64,000 nucleotides of DNA, taken from Cryptomeria japonica (Eukaryota > Streptophyta > Pinopsida > Cupressales > Cupressaceae). The position numbers were made by a program, and so were the translations under genes. The stretch spans positions 695,960,083 through 696,024,082 of the forward strand of contig NC_081412.1 in NCBI RefSeq assembly GCF_030272615.1. Reading direction: 5' to 3'. This document shows, piece after piece, positions 1-11,096 of this stretch. The notes beneath the pieces were generated by a model, which did not search any database, was not told the origin of the DNA, and saw nothing but the letters and a program-made list of their open reading frames with translations. Numbering within the stretch: the first letter of the stretch is position 1; every line of letters begins with the position of its first letter.

Positions 1-1
1 T

Positions 2-256
2 CCCTCTAAAAATAAAGCATCTCCCTCTCCTCAACTTGGTTCTACTCATAAGGAAACCCGAGTTCAAAACAAGATGGTTAACATCTCTTTCAAAGATCTG
101 CATCTCAAAAGTGAGACTTTAGAGAGTAATGTTGATCCTTCTCCTAGAGAGTTTATTCCCCATGTAGATCCTTTGATGATAGAGGATGATATGACCTTTC
201 CTAGTATTACTCTGCCTACTAGAACATCAATGCCTACACCCTTGTCTCTCTCCTAA
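2..256 (+). pseudogene. End of gag-like linker, frameshifted into the next ORF
   Basis: The frame is open from the window edge to a TAA at 254-256. The peptide is hydrophilic and rich in Pro, Ser and Thr. The downstream ORF frame is open from 195, so the two frames overlap within 195-256. A CT run, tctctctcc at 245-253, lies in the overlap and is the likely slip point. I read this as the gag-protease linker of element A with one frameshift. A programmed shift cannot be excluded, but CT slippage is simpler. There is no recognisable motif in this part. Confidence 0.5.
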
Positions 257-284
257 AATTGATTTAATCCGTGATAAGATTTTA

Positions 285-2297
285 GTGCAAGAGAAGACTA
301 TCAATAATTCTTCCAACACTTTTGTTCATTCCTCTAAACCATCCTCAATCAATTTGATACGTGTGAATGAAACACCTAACAAACCTCTCTTCACTATCCA
401 AGGTGCTTGTCCTTCTCAAAATTCTCAACCTTTAAATAAGCCTATCTTAGTGGTCCAAGGTGGTTATGCTAATGATTCTTTTTGCACTCCTAAGAAACCT
501 ATTATTACCATGCAAGGAGGTTATTCTACTAAGAGTCCTTATGAGTATGCTAAGCAACTGACTAGAGAGAGTTATAATGCAGTTGCTCATACCTATAACA
601 TAAGAAACAATAGGCAACCTAATCCTCCTCTAGTTATCCCAACTTCACTTCCTCCTTCCCAACCTATTCTTCCTCAAGCTCCTCATATTTCACAAATGCT
701 TAGTAAGGACTATGATCTCATAGAACAACTTAAAGCTACCCCTACTAAGATATCCCTTTGGGATTTGATCCAAACTTCTTTCGCTCATCATGGAATGTTA
801 CAAGATGCCTTGAAAGATTTGAATGTTCCTCCACCTAATACATCTAGTAATATAGTGTCTTTGGTTAACTCTAATATGATGAATCCTAAAGCTCAAATTG
901 TGTTTACTCAAGATGAGTTGCCTACTAGTGAAATTCAACATCAATATGATCCCTTGATGATTGTGGTTATCATAAATGACACTACTATAAGACAAACACT
1001 GGTAGATAATGGTTCTGGCCTTAATGTGTGTAGCATTAATCTATTGCATAAGATGAATGTGGATACATCCCTTATTGAGCCTGACTCTCATCCCATTCGA
1101 GGCTTTGATAATGTGGCTAAGTCTTCATTAGATATTATCACCTTACCCATCATAGTGGGACCTATTACTTTGCCTACTCCTATCCATGTTATGTTGGGAA
1201 ATCTAACATACAACTTGTTATTAGGGAGACCTTGGATTCATAGTATGCAAGCTGTCCCCTCTACATTGCATAGACAAGTTAAATTTATTTATAATAATAA
1301 GACATATACCTTGATAGGTGATACTAATTTTCAAGCTTGTTTGCAAACATCTACTTCCAAAGGGAGTTCTTCTAAGTCTTCCTCTTCTAGTGATGACTCG
1401 TTAAACAAGATACCTATGGATGAATCATCACCCTCTGATAATCAAAATTCTTTGGATGAGTCTAAAGTTCCTGAAGAAGATTCTTCTCAACTTGAATCTA
1501 CACATGAAAAGGCTTTTGATCCTGAGAAGGTTCTCACAGAAGACGATTGGGGATCTCTTGATTTTAATCCCACCTTTTTAGGTGAGTATAGGGTTCCTCC
1601 TAGAGAGCTTAAAGTTAAAAAGAAGGAAGAAACTAGAGATCAATTAGTCTTACCTGAACCTATGAGCAATAATTTTTTGGCCGCTTCTCAAACTTCTTCT
1701 CCTCACACCTCTAATTCTGAAGAATTTGATTCTTTGTCTTATGAAAAACCACCTTCTCTTTCTGAAATGGCTAATCGTTATGGTCATGGTTTTCATATTT
1801 TCGCTAAGAGTGGCTATAGTGGAAATGGTTGTGGCACAAATGAACAAGGAATTAAAGTTTGTTTAGAACATAACATGCATGAATATTCATTTGGACTTGG
1901 ATATAATCTTTCTAAGCCCACCAAAGCATCAAAAAGACCATCTCTCAATGTGAATGCTATATTTAGTAGTGATGATGATCTCACTTCAACTAAATCATCT
2001 TCTACTTCTATCAACTCTCATTCCCCTCATAAGGAAATCTTGGTGATGAACAAATCTCTTTATGAATCCCCTCAAGTTTCTAAATCCACTTATGAATCTT
2101 TATCTCCTATTCATCATAAAGTCCTTTCCTCCAGGGATAAGGCTCTAATAAATTACACTCATCCCTCTTCTAAGATTTCTTGTAACTTTTCTTCTTCAAT
2201 TTTTATCATTTTATACATGTTTTTGATCTCACTTATAGTTGATCATTTGGCATGTCATATTCAAATACCTCATTCAATCTATCATGTCTTTAAATAA
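285..2297 (+). CDS. Tat-like gag-protease polyprotein with G-patch, no RT
   Basis: This 670-codon ORF is uninterrupted, unlike every other coding region here. The first triplet is GTG only by convention: the frame is open upstream from 195, so the true start is further left. Residues 1-230 are Pro/Ser-rich and resemble the gag-protease linker of Tat elements (motif KISLWDLIQTSF). The retropepsin has its active site at LVDNGSGLN (Asp about residue 241) and the conserved tail LLGRPWIH. A Ser/Asp/Glu-rich spacer follows, then a G-patch-like segment (about 498-525; GHGFHIFAKSGYSGNGCG). The last 40 residues hold a hydrophobic run (IFIILYMFLISLIV, about 639-652) that could be a membrane helix. In autonomous Tat elements RT follows at this point; here a stop codon does. 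It likely processes Gag in trans or cis; the function of the tail is unknown. Confidence 0.8.
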   Translation: MQEKTINNSSNTFVHSSKPSSINLIRVNETPNKPLFTIQGACPSQNSQPLNKPILVVQGGYANDSFCTPKKPIITMQGGYSTKSPYEYAKQLTRESYNAVAHTYNIRNNRQPNPPLVIPTSLPPSQPILPQAPHISQMLSKDYDLIEQLKATPTKISLWDLIQTSFAHHGMLQDALKDLNVPPPNTSSNIVSLVNSNMMNPKAQIVFTQDELPTSEIQHQYDPLMIVVIINDTTIRQTLVDNGSGLNVCSINLLHKMNVDTSLIEPDSHPIRGFDNVAKSSLDIITLPIIVGPITLPTPIHVMLGNLTYNLLLGRPWIHSMQAVPSTLHRQVKFIYNNKTYTLIGDTNFQACLQTSTSKGSSSKSSSSSDDSLNKIPMDESSPSDNQNSLDESKVPEEDSSQLESTHEKAFDPEKVLTEDDWGSLDFNPTFLGEYRVPPRELKVKKKEETRDQLVLPEPMSNNFLAASQTSSPHTSNSEEFDSLSYEKPPSLSEMANRYGHGFHIFAKSGYSGNGCGTNEQGIKVCLEHNMHEYSFGLGYNLSKPTKASKRPSLNVNAIFSSDDDLTSTKSSSTSINSHSPHKEILVMNKSLYESPQVSKSTYESLSPIHHKVLSSRDKALINYTHPSSKISCNFSSSIFIILYMFLISLIVDHLACHIQIPHSIYHVFK

Positions 2298-2304
2298 CAT
2301 TAAT

Positions 2305-2420
2305 GGCTATTATGTTGCTCATCATTATGTGACATTGGTAGCTCATTTACTGGGGGCTCACTGTCATTCATGATGGTACAATTTCAAGTGCAATCATATT
2401 TTTGAAGCAACATAATAGCC
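2305..2420 (+). repeat. 15-bp perfect inverted repeat just after the stop codon
   Basis: ggctattatgttgct at 2305-2319 is the exact reverse complement of 2406-2420. It can form a stem with an 86-nt loop, starting 8 bases after the ORF stop. The position suggests an RNA signal such as packaging, dimerisation or 3' end processing. That role is inference. Confidence 0.6.
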
Positions 2421-3623
2421 TAATTTTCTATGTTATCTCTTATTCCTATGGGGACAAGAGTGATTTCATACATCTCTTCCTTTTATGGTTAAAATATCCC
2501 TTTGGGGTAATAGTGTGGAAATATTGATCATCTTTTCTTTAGAATCCTCTTTTCCTAGATATGGGAGAAGATGTGTATTCTCTTTCTTATCCTACCCACT
2601 TCTTATGAGGAGTATTTTACATACACTAATGTCTTGCTTGCATGAACTCATGTGAGTATGTAGTACATTTTGCTTATGTCTAAATCTCTCCCTAGAAGAT
2701 TGTGTAAGTCCTTCTCATTGTCCTTATCCTTGGGAGGAAATGATCTTTTCTTATTTTTATCTAAGGATCCACTTTTTCCTATTTCGTGGATGGTGTGAAC
2801 TTTATTACTTGATGTTATTCCTTGTATGCATTTGTTGTTGTTTGTTCAAGGATTCTCTCTTACAAGAGGTGTAAGTCCTTGACTACAACCTCTTTTGCAC
2901 TTGGTAAAATACATCCATAATGAATTCACTCTCCCAATTGGGTTAAAAAGAGCGTCATCCTTCATTAAGAATCACTTTCACCTCGCAAAAGAAGGAAGTA
3001 TTCCATTCTTATTCTCTTCTTTGTCTTATTCTAGAAGATGTTATATTTTTCTAAGACAATTCCTCTCGGGGATAGGTGTCTTTTGTACAAAGATCTCTTC
3101 TCCTCTAAGGATCTCCTTTACACATACTACAAGATATCCCTTTTCAACTATCTTATCTTTTCTTCTCTTTGCATTTTGTTTCCATTTACATCCTTCATCT
3201 TGTGTTAGAGAACTCTCAAATCCTCACACTCTTTGTTGTGTTGGAATTGAGATTTAGTCCTCTTTCTTACCAAATGATTCTCCATTAGTTTTTGATCTCA
3301 TATCAAATCTTCTTGTGAGCATTTGTCATCAATATTCTTTAACAATTCGAAGTGGTAAACATGATACCCTATTTCAACTCACTAAAATTAGCAAGCCGAA
3401 ACAGGGGGGCATATAGCTACCCTCGAATTTTCATCACCTTCCTTAGTAAGCATTAGGTGATTTTGTGATCTAACGTGTGTTTTGTAGGGTGCGGTTCCTA
3501 ACTGTGTACTGCAGATACCATTGGGGGCTTCGTTCGACAGACTTATGGATATATCCTTTTTCAAATAATGTTTACTTTTCTGTACTTTAGCTTGCATATG
3601 CACGTAGTGTTCATATGACTGCT
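2421..3623 (+). other. Non-coding spacer of element A
   Basis: This is T-rich DNA between the ORF and the polypurine tract. A 120-codon open frame at 2895-3257 has no family resemblance and looks like chance. A G run at 3403-3408 (acaggggggcat) resembles a polypurine tract but lies over 230 bases from the LTR. No RT or integrase remnant was seen. Confidence 0.55.
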
Positions 3624-3633
3624 AAAGTGGGGG
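3624..3633 (+). promoter_or_regulatory. Polypurine tract of element A
   Basis: aaagtggggg lies just before the LTR start and would prime plus-strand DNA synthesis. A similar tract with similar LTR-like sequence behind it is at about 61160-61175. Confidence 0.6.
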
Positions 3634-4159
3634 CTAAATTTAGCGTCGTAAACTGTACGCACTTGCTAAAGTGGTACAATTTCACACTTGGTTTAGCACC
3701 TGCCTTGACACATTTTGCATTTTGCATTGCATTTCCCCTTTAGCACTTAATTAATTAAATTAATTAGGTCTAAGGTCCTATTTCATAATCTTCCATATCA
3801 TAAAGTTGGGCCCTTTTCATTAAAGTGTGCCCCTTTCATTTTATTCCTCTAATACATCATTTAATCAAAAACCCTAATTAGGTCCTATTTTGAACTTCGG
3901 GGCTTGATTTCGGGGGTCAAAACATCTCGAAATCACCTGTAACTTCGGGATTCTCTCTAAAATCATCATATCCGACGGCCCTGAAAATTTGGTGAAAATT
4001 TGTCAGGACCATGGCGCCCGAAGTGCACATGGTCCTGGACATTTTTCCTGAAATTTTAGGAGTGCAATCCAATCATAAAATAAAGCTTAACCCCAAGATA
4101 TTGGCAGGAGATTCAATCTCTAGGTCGGCCAAAAGTTGAAATTAAGACCTAGGGTTTCA

Positions 4160-4167
4160 TATATAAG
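4160..4167 (+). promoter_or_regulatory. TATA box in LTR of element A
   Basis: TATATAAG stands about 520 bp into the LTR, followed by CT-rich sequence typical of plant retrotransposon start regions. It is the likely core promoter for genomic RNA. Confidence 0.6.
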
Positions 4168-4760
4168 AGCTCTCTTTCTTCATTTGAAAGGATCCAGAAT
4201 TTTGGTTTCAGGGATCTTCTATGAAGTGAAAGAGCAGATCTTTGAAGACTTCAACAACATTCAACATCCATTAACCAATCATTCATCAATTTCATTCATC
4301 CATTTAGGGCTTTGAAGAAATTGAAGAGCAATAGGGGATCACCGACTGAATATTGGCTTGTACCCCTCCCTTGGGGTTGGGTATGATTTCATGTTGTTTT
4401 CATGTCTTTGCACAAGCCTCATTATATCATTTGTATTCATGCTTTAGATCACTTTGCATCTTGATGTAGAGCATTTACTTTGTCAATTACAAGCAATTAG
4501 GGTTTACTTTCTAGGTTGCTCTAGCTTGCTTACTTTCATTTTAGGATCTTGCACACACACAAGGTCTACACACACACAACTTTTACTATACAACTTGGCT
4601 ATTCGTGGAGGTGGAAATCACCAAAGCGGGGGTTTGACTAAGGCAAAACCCTATATAGCCACCTACAACCCTTTTCAGATATAAGTGCAGATTTCCAAAT
4701 TTGAAGGACGCCGTGAGTTGCGGATCCGGGACAACACACCAAATTGCAGAGCAGAAACCT

Positions 4761-4821
4761 AGGACAGGGGCATGGGGCGCCCTGGTCCTAACAGGACAGG
4801 GGCGCTAGGCGCCCTGGTCCC
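4761..4821 (+). repeat. 29-bp tandem pair with GGCGCC core
   Basis: aggacagggg-n-ggcgccctggtcc occurs at 4761-4789 and again at 4793-4821. GGCGCC is palindromic, and the unit can pair with the related gcgcccga...tggtcctgg at about 4014-4036. A related aggacca/tggtcct pair is present in the LTR-like segment at about 36092-36124, supporting a shared family. Confidence 0.55.
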
Positions 4822-5256
4822 TCAGACAACAGCAATTTTCAGCACTTTTCGACAGCTTTCAGGTTGCCAAAAGGAGCAGTTTTAGGTGCAGAATCAAGTC
4901 AGTGGTGCATGTGCCCCCATCCCGAACATTTCCACTCAGATTTTAACCCTAGGTACACATCTACATTCTCCTTTTATCCTTGTGTTTACAGCTTTTCATC
5001 ACTTAATCTCAATCTTGCAATCTTGTTACTAGTTCATACTTGCACTCTAGGGCTAGTAGTTGAACTTGCATCATTTTATCTATCACTTGCAACAAAGGAA
5101 TAGAAATCTTAATAGGTAGCCCGTGGCTCTCTCTTCCAAAAAAAGAAGTAGCCATTTGTGTGATACCTCTAGGCTCTTTCGTATTCCACAAGTGTGTGAT
5201 TGAAAGTGAGATTAGGGCATGTTTGCTTAGTTTCACTTTTTCCCCTTACACAAGAA

Positions 5257-6504
5257 TAATATATGACTATCCCAAAACCAATACCCTACCCATTGACCTA
5301 TCTCAAAATAAAAAAATGTAACTTTATCCGGCAAGCCGCCCATTACACTCTGATTGTCGATACTCTTTATCATCAAGGTCTAGATGGTACTCTTCTATGT
5401 TGCCTTGATCATAACGAATCTGACTCTGCTTTACAAGAGCTTCATGAAGGTATCTGTGTTACACATTCAAGTGGTCCTGCTCTTGCTAAAAAACTTCTAA
5501 GAATGGGATATTACTGGCCGACAAGGGAAAAGGATTCTTATCATTTTGCAAAGAAATGTCCTAAATGCCAAATCCATGGCAATCTTATACATGCGCCAGC
5601 ATAGGAATTGCAGCCATTCACAACATCCTGGCCTTTTTACTAGTGAGGACTAGACTTAGTAGTCAAAATACACCCTTCATCTTCAAATGGACACAAGTTC
5701 ATTATCACTACAACATAATACTTTACCAAATGGATTGAAGCGGTCCCCATGACCACAATGACTGGAAAAAAAATTGCCTCTTTCATTCTTAATTATTTGA
5801 TCTACAGATATGGCATTCTAATTTCCATCATCATAGATAATGGATGACCTTTCAAAAACTAGGATGTGCGAGAACTATGTGAATGATTCAAAATACAACA
5901 TCGTTTCTCTACACCTTACTACCCACAGGGGAATGGTCAAGTCGAGGCATCCAACAAAATAATATTGAAAATCCTCAAGAAAATAGTGAATGATGCAGGA
6001 AAAGATTGGCACATGCAACTCAATCTAGCACTTTGGGCATACAGAACTAGCATCCACACACCTACAGGAGCTACACCATATTCATTGGTGTATGGATCAA
6101 AAGCAATTTTACCCCTAGAGGTAGAAATCCCATCTCTTAGAGTATCTTTGAAAGGTCTCATTCTGGATGAAGAGTAGCGAGTACACCGACTGCAAGAGCT
6201 AGAACTTCTAGATGAAAAGCGACAACATGCCTACACTCACCTCAAAGCATATCAGCAATGCATGTGCCGAAGCTACATGCACAAGGTCATCCCTAGGATT
6301 TTTAAATTTGGTGATCTAGTACTGAAACAAAATCCTAGAAATCAACAGGATTGGGAAAAGAAAGGAAAGTTTGAACCTAACTAGTTAGGTCCCTATGTCA
6401 TCATATCAGCCTATGGATCAAGCGCCTATTAGCTAACAACTTCAGAAGGAGATGTGCTCAATAAACCAACTAACAAAATCCTTTTAAATAAATACTATAC
6501 TTGA
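5257..6504 (+). pseudogene. Tat integrase (H2C2 finger, core, C-terminal part), decayed
   Basis: Integrase would join the element cDNA to host DNA in the nucleus. The 5263-5604 frame holds the zinc finger (YHQGLDGTLLCCLD, HEGICVTHSSG, CPKCQIHGN). The catalytic core follows with several stops: FTKWIEAVPMTTMTGKKIA, then the third-acidic-residue region GNGQVEASNKIILKILKK and WAYRTSIHTPTGATPYSL (open at 5965-6177). A GPY/F-like end (LGPYVII) leads to TGA at 6502-6504. Premature stops include TAG in place of CAG. The first core acidic residue lies in a damaged stretch near 5640-5660. The upstream domains are separated from it by element A. No activity is expected. Confidence 0.8.
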
Positions 6505-7800
6505 GTAGTCTAATGCACGAAAAAGTCAAAAAAATAAAAAAAACATCAAAAAATAAAAATATCAAAAAAAATCAAAAAATTAGAAAAAGCAAATAAAAAG
6601 GTGCAATAAAAACAACTAGTGAAAACCTGGCAATAGGCGCTATTGTGAGAGAAAAATTCCTCTATCTATTTTCACTCTCGAACTTTTGTATCCACAATCA
6701 AGCACTACCAGCCGTCACCCAACATCTTTATCAAAATAGCATTATCCAGGACATACTTAGCGTAGTCACTATCCTGGTTTATCCGAAAATCATTTCATCA
6801 TATCCCACAATGGCTTGGTAATCATTGTACATATCCACGTCAGGAGGTAAATTTAGCTAGGGGCAACATTAATCAACATTCCATCATAACTCAAAACTTA
6901 CAGCAGACTAAGAGCATCATTTCCAGTAAACAAATCAACAATCATGAGAACAAAACATTGGTCACTTAACAAATTCACAACACATGATGGATGATTTTCT
7001 GAAGTATAAAATGTTTGCATATTGCATGAAGTTTTGACTTTTTTTTCACTTGAACTTTTTTTGAACTATTGGATCCTCTAAATTTTCTCAACAATGCATC
7101 GAGCTAGAGAAAGTAATTGGGACTCCAATATTTTTTTTTAGTTTTCTGTATGTGAAGCGATCACTTGTATTGTGCAAATACTTGTCTTGCAACGTGATTC
7201 AAAGCATATCACTGAATACATGGTTCCACTTTGTGCATACAACTAGTTTAATCTTGTGTGTTTATACGCAAGCCACACTCAGGTCGTCTTAGTTCAATTA
7301 TACCTCAATGCTTGTGCCATCTTGAAAAATTAAAAATCATGTAAATTTTCCTCGGGTCATTATGGTTCAATTATAACATTACATATGATTGTATAAATTT
7401 TCAACATATCCCAACAACTCAATGATGATAAACAAAAAGAAAGCAATAACATGTGACTATACAGGAATGACAAACGAAAGAATGAGGATGATCAATTAGT
7501 TGCATATCATTTTACAATTAGTTGCATATCATTATCATACATCTCATTTTCAAGATACATCTCACATATCATATATAAAGCATCATCGCATCATTATCCA
7601 TCAAATATCAAAACACATGCATCTATCTAAACATTGCACCATCATCATAAAATTATCAAAAATAATAAAGCATCATCCATCAAACACATCACATGTGGAT
7701 CAAAGAAAACGGTGTTGTATATATATCTAAAAAATGATCAAGTATACAAAATATGTCATGTCTGTCCCAAATATAACAAAATGATCAAAATATAATAGAG
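6505..7800 (+). other. Spacer between integrase and antisense gene
   Basis: An A-rich run at 6520-6600 (repeated caaaaaataaaaa) is followed by unremarkable AT-rich sequence and CATCA-rich low-complexity DNA at about 7500-7700. No ORF of note. It is colinear with 44792-46076 in Tat copy 2. Confidence 0.6.
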
Positions 7801-7810
7801 ACAAGGACTC

Positions 7811-9784
7811 TCAGGTATGACTATCTCCTGAGGGTGACGGTCTCACGATAGATTTCTTAGCACCTGGATCTCCAGGTGGATCCTGACGAGTCAGCCCGAT
7901 GACACCTCTGCTCTCTATCCTCGAAGTTGTCTTCCTAGATTGACTCAATCTCATCGTTGTAAAACTGGGAGCTCTATGCTCCTTGGGAACCAGATCCTCA
8001 TACAACCGTCAATAGTACTCAGCCTCCTTGGTTGTATACTGCATCTCCCTCAAAGTGTCTCTCATTGAGCCACCCGCTACCACTCTCTCCAGACTATCTG
8101 CTCGAGCCTCTGCTCAACCCAAGCACTCCAAAACTGTATCAAGCTCTGTGGTCAGCTATGTAATCTGACGCTGATCTCCCAATAACTATGTATGCAGATA
8201 CTGCACCGACAACTATAAGGATCTAATCTCAGCATCCTCTTGGTGAGTAAGATTCCAAATCTGGAGGGGTACCTATGTCGTGGTACCCCCTGTCCCTCTC
8301 CCTGTCCTCGGTACTAATGGGGGTGAAACATTTGACCTCCTCCTCTGGGTAGGTTGTCTGAAATCATCTATCCCACCCACAACTACTATCACATCCCCTG
8401 CTCACCTGCCAACCCTAGCTCCAATTACCAAACCTCCCATGCCTCTAGCCTCCATGGCTCACTGCACTACTCTCTCAACCCATATCCCTCTATCCACACC
8501 AACTCCACCTCTATCTCCTCTCCTCCCCCGATCTCCTCTCCCTCTATCTCCATGCCAACCTCAACCACCTCCTCCACCATCTCCATCATCACCTCCTCCA
8601 CCATCCCCACCTCCCTCATCAAACTCCTCTCCCTCCTCTCTTCATCTCCCTAGACTCTCAGGCTACTCATCCTCATCCTCATCCTCATCAAAAGCAGGAA
8701 TCATCTTCATTGGATTAGATATCCTGGCTACAACATGTGCCATAAAAAGTGTTGTGAACTCCTCAGTCATCCCTGCATCCACTACCCTGTAGGCATAATC
8801 CCATATCTGGTCGGCTAGGTGCATATAATCCTTAATCACCGTAATGCTATCAATGGTGGGTCCCCATTCTGGCACATCCTACCTCTATCGAGCATATAAG
8901 CATGCTCCTTGTGGTATCCCCTACTGTTGTCCATACTGGTGCTGAACTTGGCTATGCAAGAATCTCTCAATAACAAAGGACATCCACCCTATCAAAAACT
9001 AGGACATGTAGACATACGGCATCTCCATCCCATCCTCCTCCCACACCTTGCACTCCATATATGGTCTCCAGACAACCGTATCAATATCATCAAGCACCCT
9101 CCACTAATGCTCTAGTTTGCCTAGCTTACATTGGACAAATATCCTTATGTATCCATATGCATAGGCATGTCCAACTAGCCTAGCCCTGTCTGCAAGTGGC
9201 TTCACTACAGGAATGTGCTCCCATGCCCATACCTGTAACAAGGTAACCCCAGCTAATAAATTGTTGTACCCCAAGTATACCACCTGATGCAAGTCCCTAT
9301 ATAAGTGGGCTAACATCGTGGAACCCCATGCAAACCAGCGACCATGCATCACCATGTCCTCCAAGACCAACCCCCATCCAACTGCCAATCCCTTCGACCT
9401 ATAGTCGAGACATAAGAAGCCACCTATGAAACCTATTAGTACTGATGGTAGAGGGGCATACTTAAAATCAATAAACTCCTACTAGGGGATCTCATAACTG
9501 CAAATCATATCATCCTGCAAAATCCGGCGAAGGGCTTCTATCTCGCCCTCCTTGGTCTCCTCGTATGGAAATAGTGCACCTACCACAAGAATCCGCAATA
9601 TCCAGTAGCAATCCTCAGATGTCACTGTAATGTCACATGTCGCCAAATGAAAGGTGTTGGTGTCACTATGCCACCTCTCTACCAAAGTTGTCAATAAACC
9701 CCGGTTAATGATATGTCGGGGCATCTCTAACAAAGAGAATAGTCCACATCTCTCAATGATGTCCCTGTCTGCCTGTGTCAATCA
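7811..9784 (-). pseudogene. Antisense plant mobile domain (PMD)-like gene carried by the Tat element
   Basis: It reads on the minus strand, opposite to pol. The N-terminal piece (9482-9781) has TQADRDIIERCGLFSLLEM, a Trp-His pair (VERWHSDTNTFHL) and an ITVTSEDCYWILRI stretch. The next piece (9104-9388) has FAWGSTMLAHLYRDL, LLQVWAWEHIPVV and a Tyr-rich end. These match my knowledge of the PMD fold (aminotransferase-like, plant mobile domain). The piece at 8663-8875 ends in an acidic EDEDEDE run. The last piece (7811-8005) has no known motif. Stops separate the pieces, and a TGA sits directly before the N-terminal segment where copy 2 has CGA. PMD proteins occur as host genes and inside transposons; here it is clearly part of the element. 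Its role is unknown. Confidence 0.7.
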
Positions 9785-9882
9785 TGGAATCAAAGATCAC
9801 AACCTCAGAAATCGCTCTCGCGACTACACAACCCCAAGCCACTCCTGTCACAAGGAAAACATGTCCAATATCAGTTCCACCA

Positions 9883-10236
9883 TCATATCAAAAATCCATA
9901 TCAAAACATCATTTCACATCAACTTGAAACATTGAAAAACAAATCAAGTTTCACATCATATCTAATCCATATCAACATCAGATCATATCAACTTGAAACA
10001 ATGCAAATCAAATCAACTTATCTATCAAATCCATATCAACTTGAAAAACAACTCAAGTTTCACATCCATATCAACATCCGATCAACATCAACTTCAAACA
10101 CTGAAAAGCAAATCAAGTTCATATCAAACATCCATATCAACATCAACTTGAAACATTGAAAAACACATCAAGTTATCTATTAAATCCATATCAAAAATCC
10201 ATATCATAACACCATATTGGAATTCATATCGGACAA
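9883..10236. repeat. Array of hairpin-forming units (AACTTGA...TCAAGTT)
   Basis: Irregular units of about 35-60 bp combine tccatatcaac with aacttgaaaaacaaatcaagtt, whose ends AACTTGA and TCAAGTT are inverted. The counterpart at 48163-48580 has extra units, so the array varies in length between copies. Confidence 0.75.
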
Positions 10237-10366
10237 TTTATCAAAACAACACACAACAGGCATGTAGATTGACAACCGCACCCATCCCGAAAAAATTGGC
10301 AAACACCTGCCTATCTTCATTCATCTTAAAATCCCTCACAAAAATCTATTTTCTCCAACATTTTCC

Positions 10367-10800
10367 ACCTATGCGCTAAAGACTTTTATCTACACGCTAA
10401 GCTGCTAGCTATGCGCAATGCGCTAAATCACACCTATGCGCTATCCTGTTCTAGCCTTGCATCACCTAAATCACGCTACGTGCTAGACTTCATCTATGCA
10501 CTAACCTAATCTACCCTTGTGATGCTGACTTTACCCTATGCACTAGGTTACACCTACGCGCTATCCTATTCTACCCATGCAAACCCCTGTTGACCCTATG
10601 CGCTAGGTCTTACCTATGCACTACCCTTTTACCCCTGTGCGCTAGCTTGTTAACCTGCTGCACTAAAATCCCTAGATGCATTATCCTAAACAACCTATGC
10701 TCTACCCAACCCAACCTGGATGCTACCCTAACTTTTAAACCTCGACGTGCTATCATTTTTATCGTATGCACTAGGGTGTAGACCCTACACGCTAAACTGT
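10367..10800. repeat. ~20-bp degenerate minisatellite (core CTATGCGCTA)
   Basis: About twenty units of 18-24 bp built on ctatgcgcta, with many single-base variants (ctatgcacta, ctacgcgcta). It lies between the antisense gene and the LTR. The copy 2 version (48717-49265) is about 115 bp longer through an internal duplication. Tat elements are known to carry such variable 3' arrays, which can seed satellites. Confidence 0.8.
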
Positions 10801-11096
10801 TAAAATCCACGGTAAAAAATGAAAAACATGACCAAAAACGACCAAACAAAAAGAAAAAAGGGGCAAAAATTGATGACTTACTGGTGGTCCATACGTGGCG
10901 GGCCTCCGATACCGATGAATGTGCACAAATCGATGAGAAGCATGGGGAACCAATATTTTGTCTTTCTCTCCAAGAGTCACTTTCTCCAAAGTCAACAAGC
11001 ACAAATGATACAAATAAAACCACTTTTTACCTTTTTATAGGGTAAACAAAAATTAGGTTTATGTGGTCTCACTTCTAACCCTAACAAACATCATTA

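Larger units (their letters stand above)
1..5250 (+). mobile_element. Element A: non-autonomous Tat-like Ty3/gypsy element, 3' part
   Basis: The left end is outside the window. Visible in order are the end of a gag-like region, a 670-codon ORF with aspartic protease and G-patch, about 1.3 kb of non-coding DNA, a polypurine tract (3624-3633) and a 3' LTR (3639-5250). No RT, RNase H or integrase lies between the ORF and the LTR, so the element cannot encode its own mobility. It sits within the integrase region of Tat copy 1: homology to copy 2 (43540 onward) starts right after its LTR ends in TTACA. The empty site in copy 2 shows that it inserted after the segmental duplication. A 5' LTR left of position 1 is expected but not seen. 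Confidence 0.75.
3639..5250 (+). repeat. 3' LTR of element A
   Basis: About 1612 bp. It starts TTTAGCGTCGTAAAC (the family start is probably TGTAGC, with one base changed) and ends TTACA, where homology to the uninterrupted Tat copy resumes. It contains a TATA box at 4160-4167, a 29-bp tandem pair at 4761-4821 and a CT-rich 3' end. The start resembles the LTR-like segments at 35919 and about 61175. It is unlike the LTR of the surrounding Tat element, so this is a different family. Confidence 0.65.

Noticed and set aside
2895-3257. 120-codon ORF in the element A spacer
   Set aside because: No resemblance to any family, no counterpart elsewhere, T-rich composition.
8280-8792. Pro/Ser-rich 170-codon ORF on the plus strand
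   Set aside because: It is the antisense shadow of the PMD-like gene over CT-rich sequence.
10367-10800. Possible CRISPR-like array
   Set aside because: Units are ~20 bp, contiguous and degenerate, with no unique spacers, in a plant retrotransposon.
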